A program made the position numbers and the translations under genes. Shown one piece after another: positions 8,414-17,618 of a stretch of 64,000 bases of DNA (its first letter is position 1; the number at the start of each line of letters is the position of its first letter). The stretch covers positions 248,001-312,000 of the forward strand of contig NZ_CAADHO010000001.1 in NCBI RefSeq assembly GCF_900699765.1, given 5' to 3'. The stretch comes from Desulfoluna butyratoxydans. Its GTDB lineage: Bacteria > Desulfobacterota > Desulfobacteria > Desulfobacterales > Desulfolunaceae. The notes beneath the pieces are model-generated. The model ran no database searches and had not been told where the DNA came from. It saw only the letters and a list, made by a program, of their open reading frames with translations.

Positions 8414-9451
8414 CTACCACTCCAGAATGACCTTCCCGGACTCTCCCGAGCGCATGACATCAAAGCCTTTCTGGAAGTCGTCGATGCCGAAGCGGTGGGT
8501 GATGACCGGAGAGATATCCAGGCCGCTCTGGAGCATGCTGCTCATCTTGTACCAGGTCTCAAACATCTCCCGGCCGTAGATCCCTTTGAGCTTGAGGCCT
8601 TTGAAGATGATCTGGGACCAGTCCACGGCGGTCTCCGGGGGCTGGATGCCCAGAAGGGCGATGTGGCCCCCGAAATTCAGGGCATCGAGCATGTCACGGA
8701 ACGCCTGGGGGTTGCCCGACATTTCAAGGCCCACGTCAAAGCCCTCGCTCATGCCCAGCTCGGTGATTGTGCCTGGGATGGACCCATTGCTTTCGGAGAC
8801 GTTCACGGCCCGTGTGGCTCCCATTTTCCGGGCCAGATCCAGGCGATAGTCGTTTACGTCGCTGATGACCACATGGCGTGCCCCGGCGTGCCGGGCGATG
8901 GCAACGGCCATGATGCCGATGGGCCCGGCCCCGGTGATGAGCACATCCTCACCCACCAGGTCAAAGGAGAGGGCCGTGTGGGTGGCGTTGCCCAGGGGAT
9001 CGAGGATGGAGGCGGTCTCATCGCTGATGCCATGGGGAATCCGGAACGCGTTTACCGCGGGCACGGCAATGTACTCGGCAAAGCAGCCGGTGCGGTTCAC
9101 GCCGATGCCTTCGGTGTTGCGGCAGAGATGCCGCTTTCCCGCCTTGCAGTTCCGGCAGTAGCCGCAGGTGATGTGCCCCTCGGCAGACACCCGGTCCCCC
9201 ACCTTGTAGCCCTCCACCTCGCTTCCCACCTCCACGATCTCCCCCACGAACTCATGGCCGATGACCATAGGGGCCGGCACCGTCTTTTGCGACCACTCGT
9301 CCCAGTTGTAGATATGGATGTCGGTGCCGCAGATGGCGGTTTTCTTCACCTTGATCAGGATGTCGTTGTGACCGGGCCTGGGAACCTCGACCTCTTCCAT
9401 CCAGATCCCGGCTTCGGGCTTTGCCTTGCTTAACGCCTTCATTGTCTCCAT
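8414..9451 (-). CDS. tdh: L-threonine 3-dehydrogenase
   Basis: The 345-residue enzyme oxidises L-threonine with NAD to 2-amino-3-ketobutyrate, the substrate of the Kbl enzyme encoded just upstream. It is a zinc medium-chain dehydrogenase: catalytic zinc region [22 protein letters not shown], structural-zinc cysteines in [15 protein letters not shown], and NAD-binding [13 protein letters not shown]. The length equals that of well-known Tdh proteins. Two starts are possible, ATG 9451 and ATG 9442; the second gives the usual MKALSK beginning. The kbl gene lies upstream on the same strand, but a 172-bp hairpin element separates the pair. Confidence 0.95.
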   Translation of the reverse strand: METMKALSKAKPEAGIWMEEVEVPRPGHNDILIKVKKTAICGTDIHIYNWDEWSQKTVPAPMVIGHEFVGEIVEVGSEVEGYKVGDRVSAEGHITCGYCRNCKAGKRHLCRNTEGIGVNRTGCFAEYIAVPAVNAFRIPHGISDETASILDPLGNATHTALSFDLVGEDVLITGAGPIGIMAVAIARHAGARHVVISDVNDYRLDLARKMGATRAVNVSESNGSIPGTITELGMSEGFDVGLEMSGNPQAFRDMLDALNFGGHIALLGIQPPETAVDWSQIIFKGLKLKGIYGREMFETWYKMSSMLQSGLDISPVITHRFGIDDFQKGFDVMRSGESGKVILEW

Positions 9452-9490
9452 CGCTCACCTCATCTACTGTGGTCGGGTTATGGGAAAAAA

Positions 9491-9662
9491 GCCTCCGGCG
9501 GCCCTGCCGGGGGCTAAACTTTTGAAAAGTTTAACAAACAGACCCCAAAGCTATATTTTAAGTTTGCGCCAACATAAATACGGATGTGATTTGACCCGAG
9601 GAACGAGGGGCAAAGCGCATTCGTAACCAGCTTTCAAGGTGGCACACCTTGCCACCGGAGGC
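9491..9662 (+). repeat. Hairpin-rich intergenic element, copy 1 (kbl-tdh)
   Basis: Begins GCCTCCGGCGGCC and ends CCACCGGAGGC. It contains the palindrome TAAACTTTTGAAAAGTTTA, a 9-bp stem (9580-9588 with 9616-9624) enclosing a CCC/GGG stem with loop GAGGAACGA, and a CAAGGTG/CACCTTG hairpin. It starts 5 bp after the kbl stop codon and ends about 40 bp before tdh. Confidence 0.8.
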
Positions 9663-9666
9663 TTTT

Positions 9667-10857
9667 TTATTCAATGATATGCAACGCTTTGCCCACGTTT
9701 ACAAAAGCGGCGATGGCCTTATCGAGATGGGCTTTGGTGAGGCCTGCGGACATCTGGGTCCGGATCCGTGCCTTGCCCTTGGGAACCACCGGAAAGCTGA
9801 ACCCGATGACGTAGATGCCTTCGGCAAGGAGGCGGGTGGCCATCTCTTTGGCCAGGGCGGCGTCTCCGAGCATCACAGGGATGATGGGGTGGTTTCCGGG
9901 GACGAGGTCAAAACCGGCCTCCTCCAGGGCGGCCCGGAAATAGCGGGTGTTTGCTTTGAGGGTATCGATGAGCTCGGAGCTGGATTTCAAAAGGTCAAGG
10001 ACGGCGATGGAGGTGGCGGTGACCACAGGAGCCAGGGTATTGGAGAAGAGATAAGGGCGGGAGCGTTGCCGAAGCCAGTCGATGACCTCTTTTTTGCCCG
10101 AGGTGTATCCACCGGAGGCGCCCCCCAGGGCCTTGCCCAGGGTACCGGTGATGATATCCACCCGGCCCATGACGCCGCAAAGCTCGTGGGTACCCCTGCC
10201 TGTCTCGCCGGTGAAGCCCACGGCATGGGAGTCATCCACCATGACATAGGCCCCGTAGGCATCGGCCAGGTCGCAGATGGAGGCGAGGTCTGCGATGGTC
10301 CCGTCCATGGAAAAAACCCCGTCCGTTGCGATGAGGACAAAGCGTGACCCTTGAGCGGCTTTGAGCTGGGCTTCCAAATCTTCCATGTCGTTGTTGGCGT
10401 ACCGGAACCGTTTGGCCTTGCTGAGGCGCACCCCGTCGATGATGCTGGCGTGGTTGAGGGCATCGCTGATGATGGCGTCCTCCGGCCCCAGCAGGGTCTC
10501 GAAGAGACCGCCGTTGGCGTCAAAGCAGGAGCTGTAGAGGATGGTATCCTCCATGCCCAGGAACTCGCTTAAGGCAGCCTCCAGCTCTTTATGAATATTC
10601 AGGGTGCCACAGATAAACCGAACAGAGCTCATGCCGAACCCGTAGCGGTCCAGGGAGGCGTGGGCCGCATCGATGAGCGTCTGGTTGTTGGAGAGGCCCA
10701 GGTAATTGTTGGCGCACAGGTTAATGACCTCTCGGGGTCCCTTTACACTGATCTCAGCCTGCTGCTGAGAGGTGATGACGCGCTCCTCTTTGTAAAGCCC
10801 GGCAGCCTTCAGGGCCTCGGTCTCTTTGGCAAGGTGTGTAAGCAATTCCGTTTTCAT
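9667..10857 (-). CDS. kbl: Glycine C-acetyltransferase (2-amino-3-ketobutyrate CoA ligase)
   Basis: The 396-residue PLP enzyme cleaves 2-amino-3-ketobutyrate with CoA to glycine and acetyl-CoA, completing threonine degradation with Tdh. It belongs to the alpha-oxoamine synthase family: NNYLGLSNN near the N terminus, the [16 protein letters not shown] segment, [10 protein letters not shown], and the PLP lysine in [13 protein letters not shown]. The start at 10857 (MKTELLTHL) follows GGGGGT and gives the normal family length; the frame is open to 10908. A possible attenuator-like hairpin precedes it, and an Lrp-type regulator gene is divergent. Confidence 0.95.
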   Translation of the reverse strand: MKTELLTHLAKETEALKAAGLYKEERVITSQQQAEISVKGPREVINLCANNYLGLSNNQTLIDAAHASLDRYGFGMSSVRFICGTLNIHKELEAALSEFLGMEDTILYSSCFDANGGLFETLLGPEDAIISDALNHASIIDGVRLSKAKRFRYANNDMEDLEAQLKAAQGSRFVLIATDGVFSMDGTIADLASICDLADAYGAYVMVDDSHAVGFTGETGRGTHELCGVMGRVDIITGTLGKALGGASGGYTSGKKEVIDWLRQRSRPYLFSNTLAPVVTATSIAVLDLLKSSSELIDTLKANTRYFRAALEEAGFDLVPGNHPIIPVMLGDAALAKEMATRLLAEGIYVIGFSFPVVPKGKARIRTQMSAGLTKAHLDKAIAAFVNVGKALHIIE

Positions 10858-10892
10858 AACATACCCCCATGGTTGGTTGAGGCAAATAAAAC

Positions 10893-10952
10893 GGGCCCCT
10901 TCTCGCATCGAAGGCTTGTGATGATGCCCACCCGGTTAAACAGAAAGGGCCC
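10893..10952 (-). promoter_or_regulatory. Possible leader hairpin upstream of kbl
   Basis: Read on the minus strand, AGGGCCC-type arms (10942-10952 and 10893-10903; 11 bp with one G-U pair) enclose a 38-nt loop and are followed by GTTTTATTTG, 36 nt before the kbl start. This could be an attenuator or a regulator-bound region. The rest of 10858-11409 holds no gene and no clear promoter that I could assign. Confidence 0.35.
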
Positions 10953-11409
10953 TGTACCGGCCCCATGGAAAGCTGGAGCCCCCGTTATCGGTCCATCATC
11001 GCCTGATTATTGTCAAAACACACTCCCGGTGGGTTGTCAATTGAATTTTACCCTCAAAACTTCTCATCGCGCAAAATTTGCTGGCAAAAAATCCATAATA
11101 ATGAATTTTACGCCAATTAATTTCGCATACCTCTATTTTCGAACAACCCAACCCATCAACCCTGCATGTGGTACCGATACCAGAAGTGACCAGCACAAGA
11201 GGGGCCACAGCCGTACAAAACGGAGCCGGCCCGTATGAAAAAAGGAAGTCCAGGGGTAACAAAAAGAGTTGTGCAGCGATATCTTCGTGGGGTAATCAAG
11301 GTATATTCATCAGGCGGCAGAGGCGTTGCACACTCCGAAGGCATGGACCGAAACGGCGACCGTGTTGCCCGATGTTTCTCCCTTCCACCAGAACCAAGGA
11401 ACAAACCAT

Positions 11410-11871
11410 ATGTCAGAGCGAAGTTTTCAGACGGACCACATCGACAGGGCCATCATCAAGGCATTGCAGAAAAACGGACGCGAATCGTACAAGAACATCG
11501 CAAGGGAGCTTGGGGTATCGGACGGTACGGTGAGGCTCCGCGTAGAAAAAATGATCAGGAACAACTACCTGAAAATAAGCGCGTCGGTGGACCCGCTCTT
11601 TTTCGAGAACTGCATCATGGCCCAGATCGGCCTCAACCTCGAAGAGCCGGCCAACAAAGAGGTGATGGAACAGATCTCACGTTTTAAGGGCGTTCAGTCC
11701 GTCAACAACGTCACCGGCCGGTACGACCTTGTCATCGAGGTCTTCGTGGACTCTCGGAGCGAACTCAGGCAATTCCTCATCGAAGACCTTGCCACTGTCA
11801 GCGGGGTGAGGGGAACAGAGAGCTTTGTCTTTCTTGAGGCCATCAATAAATGGGCCAGCATCTCCGATTAA
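11410..11871 (+). CDS. Lrp/AsnC family transcriptional regulator
   Basis: The 153-residue protein has an N-terminal AsnC-type helix-turn-helix (DHIDRAIIKALQKNGR, then IARELGVSDGTVRLRVEKM) and a C-terminal RAM ligand-binding domain (VNNVTGRYDLVIEVFVDS). These regulators sense amino acids. It is divergent from kbl-tdh, so control of threonine catabolism is a reasonable inference. The ATG at 11410 is preceded by AAGGAA and gives standard family length; the frame extends upstream to 11326 without a ribosome binding site. Confidence 0.9.
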   Translation: MSERSFQTDHIDRAIIKALQKNGRESYKNIARELGVSDGTVRLRVEKMIRNNYLKISASVDPLFFENCIMAQIGLNLEEPANKEVMEQISRFKGVQSVNNVTGRYDLVIEVFVDSRSELRQFLIEDLATVSGVRGTESFVFLEAINKWASISD

Positions 11872-12041
11872 TGGCCCCTGCCCAGCCATGCCATCAGCCG
11901 GAACGCCTGCCGCTTTTCGCTTTTTCCGCAGGATCCTGCTTATTCCGCGCATGACGTGCACCGGCTTATCTGATAAGGAATTAACAGAGACATTCCCAGG
12001 CTGAGTGGCAGCCTGAAACAACCAGATACCGGGCAAAGAAC

Positions 12042-12530
12042 ATGCGAAAAACATTACTCGTCTTTTACTCAAGAACCGGAACCACCAAGGCACTGGCAGA
12101 AACAATCCGGGCGCGGCTGAACTGTGACACGGAGGAGGTCTTTGACCTGAAGGATCGGAGTGGCTTTTTCGGAAATCTTATGGGGGGCTTAGACGCCCTG
12201 CTTCAGAGGCAGACCGTCATCAGCGAACCTGCCCACGATCCGGCGGATTACGACCGGATCATCATCGGTACCCCGGTGTGGTACGGAAACCTTGCCCCTG
12301 CAGTCCGCACCTGGCTCACCCGAAATGCCCCTCTCACCAAGGAATCGGCCACAGGATTCTTCTGCACCTTCGCGGGCAAGGGGAATATCAGGGCCGGGAA
12401 AAAATTCAGCGGCCTTGCCATGGCAAAGAATCCGGCCCTGCTCTGCGTTCAAAACGGTGAAGAACACGGCATCACCCAGGACAGGGTGGAGGCGTTTGCC
12501 CAGGACATGGAAAGGAAATACCCGGGTTAA
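12042..12530 (+). CDS. Flavodoxin family protein
   Basis: The 162-residue protein begins with a strand and the FMN phosphate-binding loop YSRTGTTKALAETI, followed by YDRIIIGTPVWYGNLAPAVRTWL, a typical flavodoxin second FMN loop, and FFCTFAGKGN. It is a short-chain electron-transfer flavoprotein or a flavodoxin-like reductase; the redox partner is unknown. The last 4 nt overlap the end of the convergent VOC gene. Confidence 0.88.
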   Translation: MRKTLLVFYSRTGTTKALAETIRARLNCDTEEVFDLKDRSGFFGNLMGGLDALLQRQTVISEPAHDPADYDRIIIGTPVWYGNLAPAVRTWLTRNAPLTKESATGFFCTFAGKGNIRAGKKFSGLAMAKNPALLCVQNGEEHGITQDRVEAFAQDMERKYPG

Positions 12531-12898
12531 CCTGTTTCCTCGATAAACCCAAGCACCACGCCGTTGGGGTCTTTGGCCAGCAGCAGCCGCAATCCGCCGG
12601 GCAGGGTTTTGGGGTTCTCAAGTCCCGGCGCTCCTTTCTCCAGAAGCCGGGCGTGGGTGGCCTCGATGTCGTCCACGTGGAAGGTCAGAGAGACCGAACA
12701 GGCGGCATTGGTCACAGGAGGGTCGGTGGCCCGCTTGATAAGTTCCACCTTGACGCCCGAAGGGTCTGTCAAAAAGGCCAGCTCCACCCCGGGGGACGGG
12801 GTCAGGCGACTGCTCAGCTGAAAATCAAGGGCCTCGGTGTAGAAGTTCACCGAGGCATCCATGTCGTCGGTTCCAACGGTTACAAACGCTATCTGCAT
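12527..12898 (-). CDS. VOC (glyoxalase/bleomycin-resistance) superfamily protein
   Basis: The 123-residue protein shows a paired beta-alpha-beta-beta-beta fold: FVTVGTDDMDASVNFYTEALDF begins the first module and VSLTFHVDDIEATHARLLEKG the second, ending with AKDPNGVVLGFIEE. The metal-ligand Glu expected near the end of the fold is present (FIEETG). The family covers glyoxalases, dioxygenases and resistance proteins, so the substrate cannot be named. It is convergent with the flavodoxin gene and lies downstream of the flagellar cluster on the same strand. Confidence 0.8.
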   Translation of the reverse strand: MQIAFVTVGTDDMDASVNFYTEALDFQLSSRLTPSPGVELAFLTDPSGVKVELIKRATDPPVTNAACSVSLTFHVDDIEATHARLLEKGAPGLENPKTLPGGLRLLLAKDPNGVVLGFIEETG

Positions 12899-12966
12899 GA
12901 AAAACCCTTTTGCATCAATCCATCCCTCAAAAGAGACGCTTCAGTCTGTTGTGGCCTCCCGCGGCC

Positions 12967-13449
12967 CTACCTGCCGCCCCGGAGTCCCACCACCAGGGCC
13001 ACCTCCCCTTTGGGCAGGGTAAGGCGCTCGGCGATCTCGTCCACAGACAGGCCCTTGGCGGCAAGCTGAACGATTCTCTGGCGGGATTCGGAGATGCGCT
13101 GCTCGGCGTTCTCCTCTTCGGCGGCGGTTTGCTGTTGACGGGCCATGAGGGCATCGGCTCGGTTCAGGTGCAATTTCAGCGAGGCAATGCGTTTTTCAAG
13201 GCTCTGGTTCAGTTCGGTGACAATAAGGCGTTTTTCGGCCACATGCCCGTCAAAGGCGTCGGCCACGGCCTTGGCCTCGGAGAGGACGGGTTCCAGCAGG
13301 GAGAGCACCCGGGTGTGGGCCGCACGCACGGACTCAGCCTCCAGGCGTTGTCGTGTGCGTCGGGTCTGGATCAATTCGGACAGGGCAAGAGCCAGACAGG
13401 CGGTACCAAGGCCGAAGAGCAGAAATGCCAGCATCGTATACAGAGTCAT
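12967..13449 (-). CDS. DUF2802 family protein of the flagellar locus
   Basis: The 160-residue protein has one N-terminal membrane helix (residues 4-22), a long charged helical or coiled-coil region (about 25-130) and a C-terminal module with LSVDEIAERLTLPKGEVALV, which resembles a helix-turn-helix and is characteristic of DUF2802. Such genes are commonly found beside fliA/flhG in polar-flagellated proteobacteria; the function is unproven. The start at 13449 is supported by a strong purine-rich GGAGAGGGGG. It is the last gene of the flagellar minus-strand run, about 100 bp after the FliL-like gene. Confidence 0.8.
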   Translation of the reverse strand: MTLYTMLAFLLFGLGTACLALALSELIQTRRTRQRLEAESVRAAHTRVLSLLEPVLSEAKAVADAFDGHVAEKRLIVTELNQSLEKRIASLKLHLNRADALMARQQQTAAEEENAEQRISESRQRIVQLAAKGLSVDEIAERLTLPKGEVALVVGLRGGR

Positions 13450-13552
13450 GGACGTGTCCCCCTCTCCTGAAGTCCCGTGCGGAATAAAACATGGCGAAAC
13501 ATCTCGCGTACCAAACACAAAGGGCCCGACGGCCCCTCACCACCCCCCGGGC

Positions 13553-14659
13553 CTACATCAGGCGATACCCCTCCAGGACGACCCGGTCAATGACCCCTTC
13601 GGTAAGAAGGGCTCCGGCGGTTTTGCGGACCAGCTCACGCAGCTCCCGCTCCACGGGTTTTTCCCTGGACACGGAGGCAAGCCGCGCAGCCAGCTCATCG
13701 TAGATGCGCTTCCGGTAAAAGGTTTCATAGCCCGCCAGGGGGTCTTTTTTTACCCCTCTGATGGTTAGCACCACATGTGTGGCCACAAAGGCGTAGTCGT
13801 TTCCGTCGGCGGCAGGGATAAGAAAATTCTCCAGGCGGGAGACCACCTGGGGTTCGCCGGGCTCACCGGAATCCAAAAGAGCCTCCGCTTCCTCGACCCC
13901 GGCAGACTCGCTCACCTGGGCCACGGGAACAGCTGGATCGTCCCCTTTAAGAAAAATCCAGCCTGCCACCCCTCCCAGGATAAAAAACAGCCCGACCCCG
14001 GCCGCCATGAGCACCCGCTTCTTCTTCCCGCCGGAGGACTCCCGGGCGGGTTCAGGATCCGTAGCCTCGGCAGGCTCTCCGGAGGGAGGTGCGTCGATCT
14101 CGTCTGAGCGGGTCTGGGGCGGATCTTCCAGGGTGTCGGTGAGGATGGTCTCGATCTCTTCATCGGAAATCTGGAACCCCTCTTCCCCGGAGGGTGCAGG
14201 CTCTTCGGCATCGACACCGCTGTTTTTCAGCAGGCGATCGATGTCGTCCTGGCTGATGAGGTCCTCATCGGTGCCCTCGGCCTCCCCGGTATCTGCCGGA
14301 GAGACATCATCCAGGGAAAGCTCATCGGACGGCCCCTCGGGATCTGCCCCGGGGTCCGCCTCGGAGAGCACCCGCTGGATATCGTCCATGGAGATCATGG
14401 AAAGGTCTTCGTCGTCTGTGCCATCATCCTCAGGAAGCAGCTCGTCAGTCATCTCATCCTCCCTGCTGGATTCGGGGGTGGCCTCCGGTTCGTCGTCGCT
14501 CAGGAGGCGGTCTATTTCATCGGTATCGATAAAGTCCGAAATATCCCCAAGGGAATCGTTCCCATCGGGAAACGCAAACTCACCCTGACCTTTGAGCAGG
14601 GTGTCGAGCTGTTCCTGGGAAACGAAATTATCGGCATATGGGCTATTAGGGCGGGACAT
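13553..14659 (-). CDS. FliL-like membrane protein with five FliM-type EIDALL-like motifs
   Basis: The 368-residue protein has an acidic, probably disordered N-terminal half, one transmembrane helix (about 215-237) preceded by GGKKKR, and a FliL-like C-terminal domain (about 275-368). The N-terminal half carries five copies of a short motif: VSQEQLDTLL (13-22), IDTDEIDRLL (44-53), ISMDDIQRVL (89-98), ISQDDIDRLL (135-144) and ISDEEIETIL (164-173). They resemble the N-terminal CheY-binding peptide of FliM; FliM in this window has LSQEEVDSLL. The gene follows fliA by 6 bp and precedes the DUF2802 gene, so a flagellar or chemotaxis role is likely. The topology puts the motifs in the cytoplasm. Exact function is unknown. 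Confidence 0.75.
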   Translation of the reverse strand: MSRPNSPYADNFVSQEQLDTLLKGQGEFAFPDGNDSLGDISDFIDTDEIDRLLSDDEPEATPESSREDEMTDELLPEDDGTDDEDLSMISMDDIQRVLSEADPGADPEGPSDELSLDDVSPADTGEAEGTDEDLISQDDIDRLLKNSGVDAEEPAPSGEEGFQISDEEIETILTDTLEDPPQTRSDEIDAPPSGEPAEATDPEPARESSGGKKKRVLMAAGVGLFFILGGVAGWIFLKGDDPAVPVAQVSESAGVEEAEALLDSGEPGEPQVVSRLENFLIPAADGNDYAFVATHVVLTIRGVKKDPLAGYETFYRKRIYDELAARLASVSREKPVERELRELVRKTAGALLTEGVIDRVVLEGYRLM

Positions 14660-14665
14660 ACGGCG

Positions 14666-15460
14666 CTACTTTTGATACCGGCGAATGCGTGATCGAAGTT
14701 TGATCAGCGACTGGGTGTGAATCTGACAGATACGGGACTCGGTGAGATCCATGATCTTGCCGATCTCTTTTAAGGTCATCTCTTCGTAGTAGTACAGGGA
14801 GATAACCGTCTGCTCCTTGTCCGTCAAGCGTTGGATGGCTTCGATGAGAACCTGTTTCAGCTCCTTTTTCATCACCGAATCCGAAGGATCGTCTTCGCTT
14901 CGGATGCCTTCGGAAAAGGTACTCCCGCTGCCCTCGTCGCTGTCGTCGTTGCGAATGCAGGCATCAAGGCTCAAAATGGCGGCGCTGTGGATGTCCGAAA
15001 GGGTTTTGTAGTACTTCTCAAGGGGCATGCCCAGCTCTTCGGCCACCTCCAGATCGCTGGCGGGCCTCTCTTTGCGGGCTTCGATCTTCTGAACGGCGGC
15101 CTCTACGTCCTGGATCTTTTTCCGCATGGACCGGGAGTACCAGTCCATGCTTCGGAGTTCGTCCAGAATGGCCCCTTTGATGCGATACTGGGCGTAGGTC
15201 TTGAGACCCACATCCTTTTCAGGATCGAACTTGTCCACCGCGTCGATGAGCCCCAGGGATCCGGCGCTCACCAGCTCGTCAAAGGCGACGTTGGCGGGAA
15301 GGCGAGACGCTACGCGTCCGGCGATGTACTTCACCAGATACGCGTACTTGCGGATCATCTCATCCCGTTCAAGCGGTGAGAAGTGGCATCGCCTCTTCTC
15401 CATTTTCTTTTCGTAGGCAGACGTCATGCAAACGATCCGATTATCCGACACGCCCGTCAC
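14666..15460 (-). CDS. fliA: RNA polymerase sigma factor for flagellar genes (sigma-28, FliA)
   Basis: The protein directs transcription of late flagellar genes. It shows region 2 (YLVKYIAGRVASRLP, then FDELVSAGSLGLIDAVDKFD and LKTYAQYRIKGAILDELR), region 3, and region 4 with LTDKEQTVISLYYYEEMTLKEIGKIMDLTESRICQ-type residues forming the -35 recognition helix. It lies between flhG and the FliL-like gene, as in many polar flagellates. The frame begins with GTG at 15460; ATGs at 15427 and 15403 are also possible. None has a convincing ribosome binding site, so the first dozen or so residues are uncertain. Confidence 0.93.
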   Translation of the reverse strand: MTGVSDNRIVCMTSAYEKKMEKRRCHFSPLERDEMIRKYAYLVKYIAGRVASRLPANVAFDELVSAGSLGLIDAVDKFDPEKDVGLKTYAQYRIKGAILDELRSMDWYSRSMRKKIQDVEAAVQKIEARKERPASDLEVAEELGMPLEKYYKTLSDIHSAAILSLDACIRNDDSDEGSGSTFSEGIRSEDDPSDSVMKKELKQVLIEAIQRLTDKEQTVISLYYYEEMTLKEIGKIMDLTESRICQIHTQSLIKLRSRIRRYQK

Positions 15461-15535
15461 CGGCGAAATATATCGCCTGCCAACGGTCGCAGATATGGAC
15501 CTCTCCCCCCCTCGACTGTCTGACCGCTGAAGGCG

Positions 15536-16423
15536 CTAGGGGTTCTCCCCGGAAATCAGGCGGTTCATGAAAAACGATATGTTGCCGGTACCGGGTGTTC
15601 CGGACGGGGATTTGAGGATCTGTTCAGCTATTTTAGTAATACTTCTGCTTGATGCGGCTGCAGGGTATTGCTCAATTACGGGTTTTCTCCCGACGACAGC
15701 TTGTCTCAAATGATCATCAAAGGGAACGTACCCCACAAACTCAAGCACAACCCCTTTAAGGAACCTGTCCGCCGCCTGGCTCAAGGTGGCGTAGACCGCC
15801 TTGGCTTCCTGAAGGCCGCGGGCCATATTGACGAGCAACTTGAAATGCTTGGTGCCGTTCAGGAACATGACCTTGATCATGCCGTAGGCATCGGTTACCG
15901 ACGTCGGCTCACCGGTAACAACCACTATACACTCTTCAGCAGCTGAATTAAAGTAAATTACATTTGAGGAAATCCCGGCCGCCGTGTCGATCAGCATAAT
16001 ATCGTAAAGGTTATCCAGGCCCTCAAATTCAGCCAAAAGACTCAGCTTCTGCCCCTCGGTCAGGTCAGCAAAGGCCGTGTCCCCGGACGCAGCCGGAATC
16101 ACCCCGACCCGACCGGAAGCAGGTGTAATCACCTCGGAAAGTTCCTTCTCTCCTGTAATGACATGCCCCACATGGTACTTCGGGTGAATCCCGAAAATGA
16201 TGTCCACGTTGGCCAGTCCCATGTCGGCGTCAAAAATCAACACCCGCTTTCCCATGTCGGCAAAAGCCACCGCGAGATTGGCCACCATGTTGGTCTTGCC
16301 CACGCCTCCTTTGCCGCTGGTGATGGAAATCACGCGCGTGGAAGATGCCCGTAAGCCCCCCCTGCGAACGGAAGAGGCCCCTCTGCCCTTAACCATTTCC
16401 CTAAGACTGCTTGCCTGATCCAC
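15536..16423 (-). CDS. flhG: MinD-like ATPase controlling flagellar number (FlhG/FleN)
   Basis: A 295-residue ParA/MinD-type ATPase that limits flagellar number together with FlhF. It has the deviant Walker A motif SGKGGVGKT (residues 37-45), FDADMGLANVDIIFG, and LIDTAAGISSNVIYF as the switch region. I chose the GTG at 16423, 7 bp after the flhF stop; upstream in-frame codons fall inside flhF and give unrelated sequence. The N-terminal region before the P-loop could bind the sigma-54 activator, as in FleN. It follows flhF and precedes fliA. Confidence 0.92.
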   Translation of the reverse strand: MDQASSLREMVKGRGASSVRRGGLRASSTRVISITSGKGGVGKTNMVANLAVAFADMGKRVLIFDADMGLANVDIIFGIHPKYHVGHVITGEKELSEVITPASGRVGVIPAASGDTAFADLTEGQKLSLLAEFEGLDNLYDIMLIDTAAGISSNVIYFNSAAEECIVVVTGEPTSVTDAYGMIKVMFLNGTKHFKLLVNMARGLQEAKAVYATLSQAADRFLKGVVLEFVGYVPFDDHLRQAVVGRKPVIEQYPAAASSRSITKIAEQILKSPSGTPGTGNISFFMNRLISGENP

Positions 16424-16430
16424 TGTTGTA

Positions 16431-17618
16431 CTATTGCTCCATGTCGGTTTCTTGAGAGGGGTTTGAAAGGACCAGCCCCAGCACACTTTTTCTGTCTGCG
16501 ACCACCAGGTCCTCCGGCACCCTCTGCCCATTGGTAATGAGCGATAAGGGAAGCCGGGCTTCTGCCATGGTGTCGAAAATCGATGCGGCGCGCCTTGTCT
16601 CGTCCACCTTGGTAAAGACAAGGGTCTCCGGCCTTAAGACCGAAAATCGCTGCACCACCTCCCGGGCATCCAGGCGCCCTGTGACGGCGCTCACCACCAG
16701 GTGCACCGACAGGGGCACGCCACTGCCCAGAATCGTCTTGAGTTCCTCCATGCGGGCGGTATCCAGATGGCTCTGGCCGGCCGTGTCCACGAGGATCACC
16801 TCGCAGCGCTCCAGCTTGGAGAGGGCCGACACCAGGTCCTCCCGGCTGAAGGCCGGAACAAAGGGAATGCCCATGATGGAGGCGTAGGTCTTGAGTTGAT
16901 CGATGGCGCCGATGCGGTAGCTGTCCACGGAGATGAGTCCCACCTTTCTCCCCTGCTTTAAGAACAGCTCCGCTGCCAATTTGGCGATGGTCGTGGTCTT
17001 GCCCGATCCTGTGGGCCCAACAAAGGTCGCGACCTGGCGCCCTTCCTGCGCCCGGCCGGAGAGGCCGAAGGGATCGGCCACCTTCACCTGCCCCACAAGC
17101 TGGGAGAGCACCTCCCGCCCGATGCTGTCGGCGGGCACCTCGCCGTCGCCTGCCCGGCTCGCCAGCCGTTCCTCGGCCCGGGCCACCACCTGGCGGGCCC
17201 GCGAGTCCGAGACCCCGGCACGGAGCAGGGTCGTAAAAATGCTTTGGGTTTCCGGGTTCCGGAGGATCTGACGTTCCTCCTCGGCCTGCTGGGAGAGGAG
17301 CATCAGCTCCTTTAACGCTGCCAACTCCGACTGAACAGCGGCCCATCCCTCGGGGGAAGGCCCCTCTTCGGTTATATCCCGTGCCGAACGGGAGTCAACC
17401 CCGCCCTTGGCAACAGCAACCGCCTCGGAAAAAAGGGAGTCGGTGTTCCCGGCCGGGGGTTTTTCCGCGTCCACCTCAAAGATATCACGTCCGTACGGGT
17501 TATTCACCCCTACAGGAATGCGCCGGGTCGACAAAATGATGGCGTCGTCCCCGATGCTCTCCTTCACCTTGGCCACGGCCGCCTGCATGCTGCCTGCCGT
17601 AAAGGTCTTAACTGCCAT
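16431..17618 (-). CDS. flhF: Flagellar biosynthesis GTPase FlhF
   Basis: The 395-residue SRP-type GTPase sets the position and number of polar flagella. The N-terminal B domain (MAVKTFTAGSMQAAVAKVK) and a variable linker lead into the NG domain: G1 loop GPTGSGKTTT (201-210), VDTAGQ as G3 and FTKVDE as G4. Its 5' end overlaps the flhA 3' end by 11 nt and flhG follows after 7 nt, so the three are translationally linked. Presence of flhF with flhG suggests a polar flagellum. Confidence 0.96.
   Translation of the reverse strand: MAVKTFTAGSMQAAVAKVKESIGDDAIILSTRRIPVGVNNPYGRDIFEVDAEKPPAGNTDSLFSEAVAVAKGGVDSRSARDITEEGPSPEGWAAVQSELAALKELMLLSQQAEEERQILRNPETQSIFTTLLRAGVSDSRARQVVARAEERLASRAGDGEVPADSIGREVLSQLVGQVKVADPFGLSGRAQEGRQVATFVGPTGSGKTTTIAKLAAELFLKQGRKVGLISVDSYRIGAIDQLKTYASIMGIPFVPAFSREDLVSALSKLERCEVILVDTAGQSHLDTARMEELKTILGSGVPLSVHLVVSAVTGRLDAREVVQRFSVLRPETLVFTKVDETRRAASIFDTMAEARLPLSLITNGQRVPEDLVVADRKSVLGLVLSNPSQETDMEQ

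Noticed and set aside
9491..9662. Element copy considered as an ordinary kbl terminator
   Set aside because: The same sequence recurs at several unrelated loci and within operons where termination would be harmful, so a repeat family explains it better.
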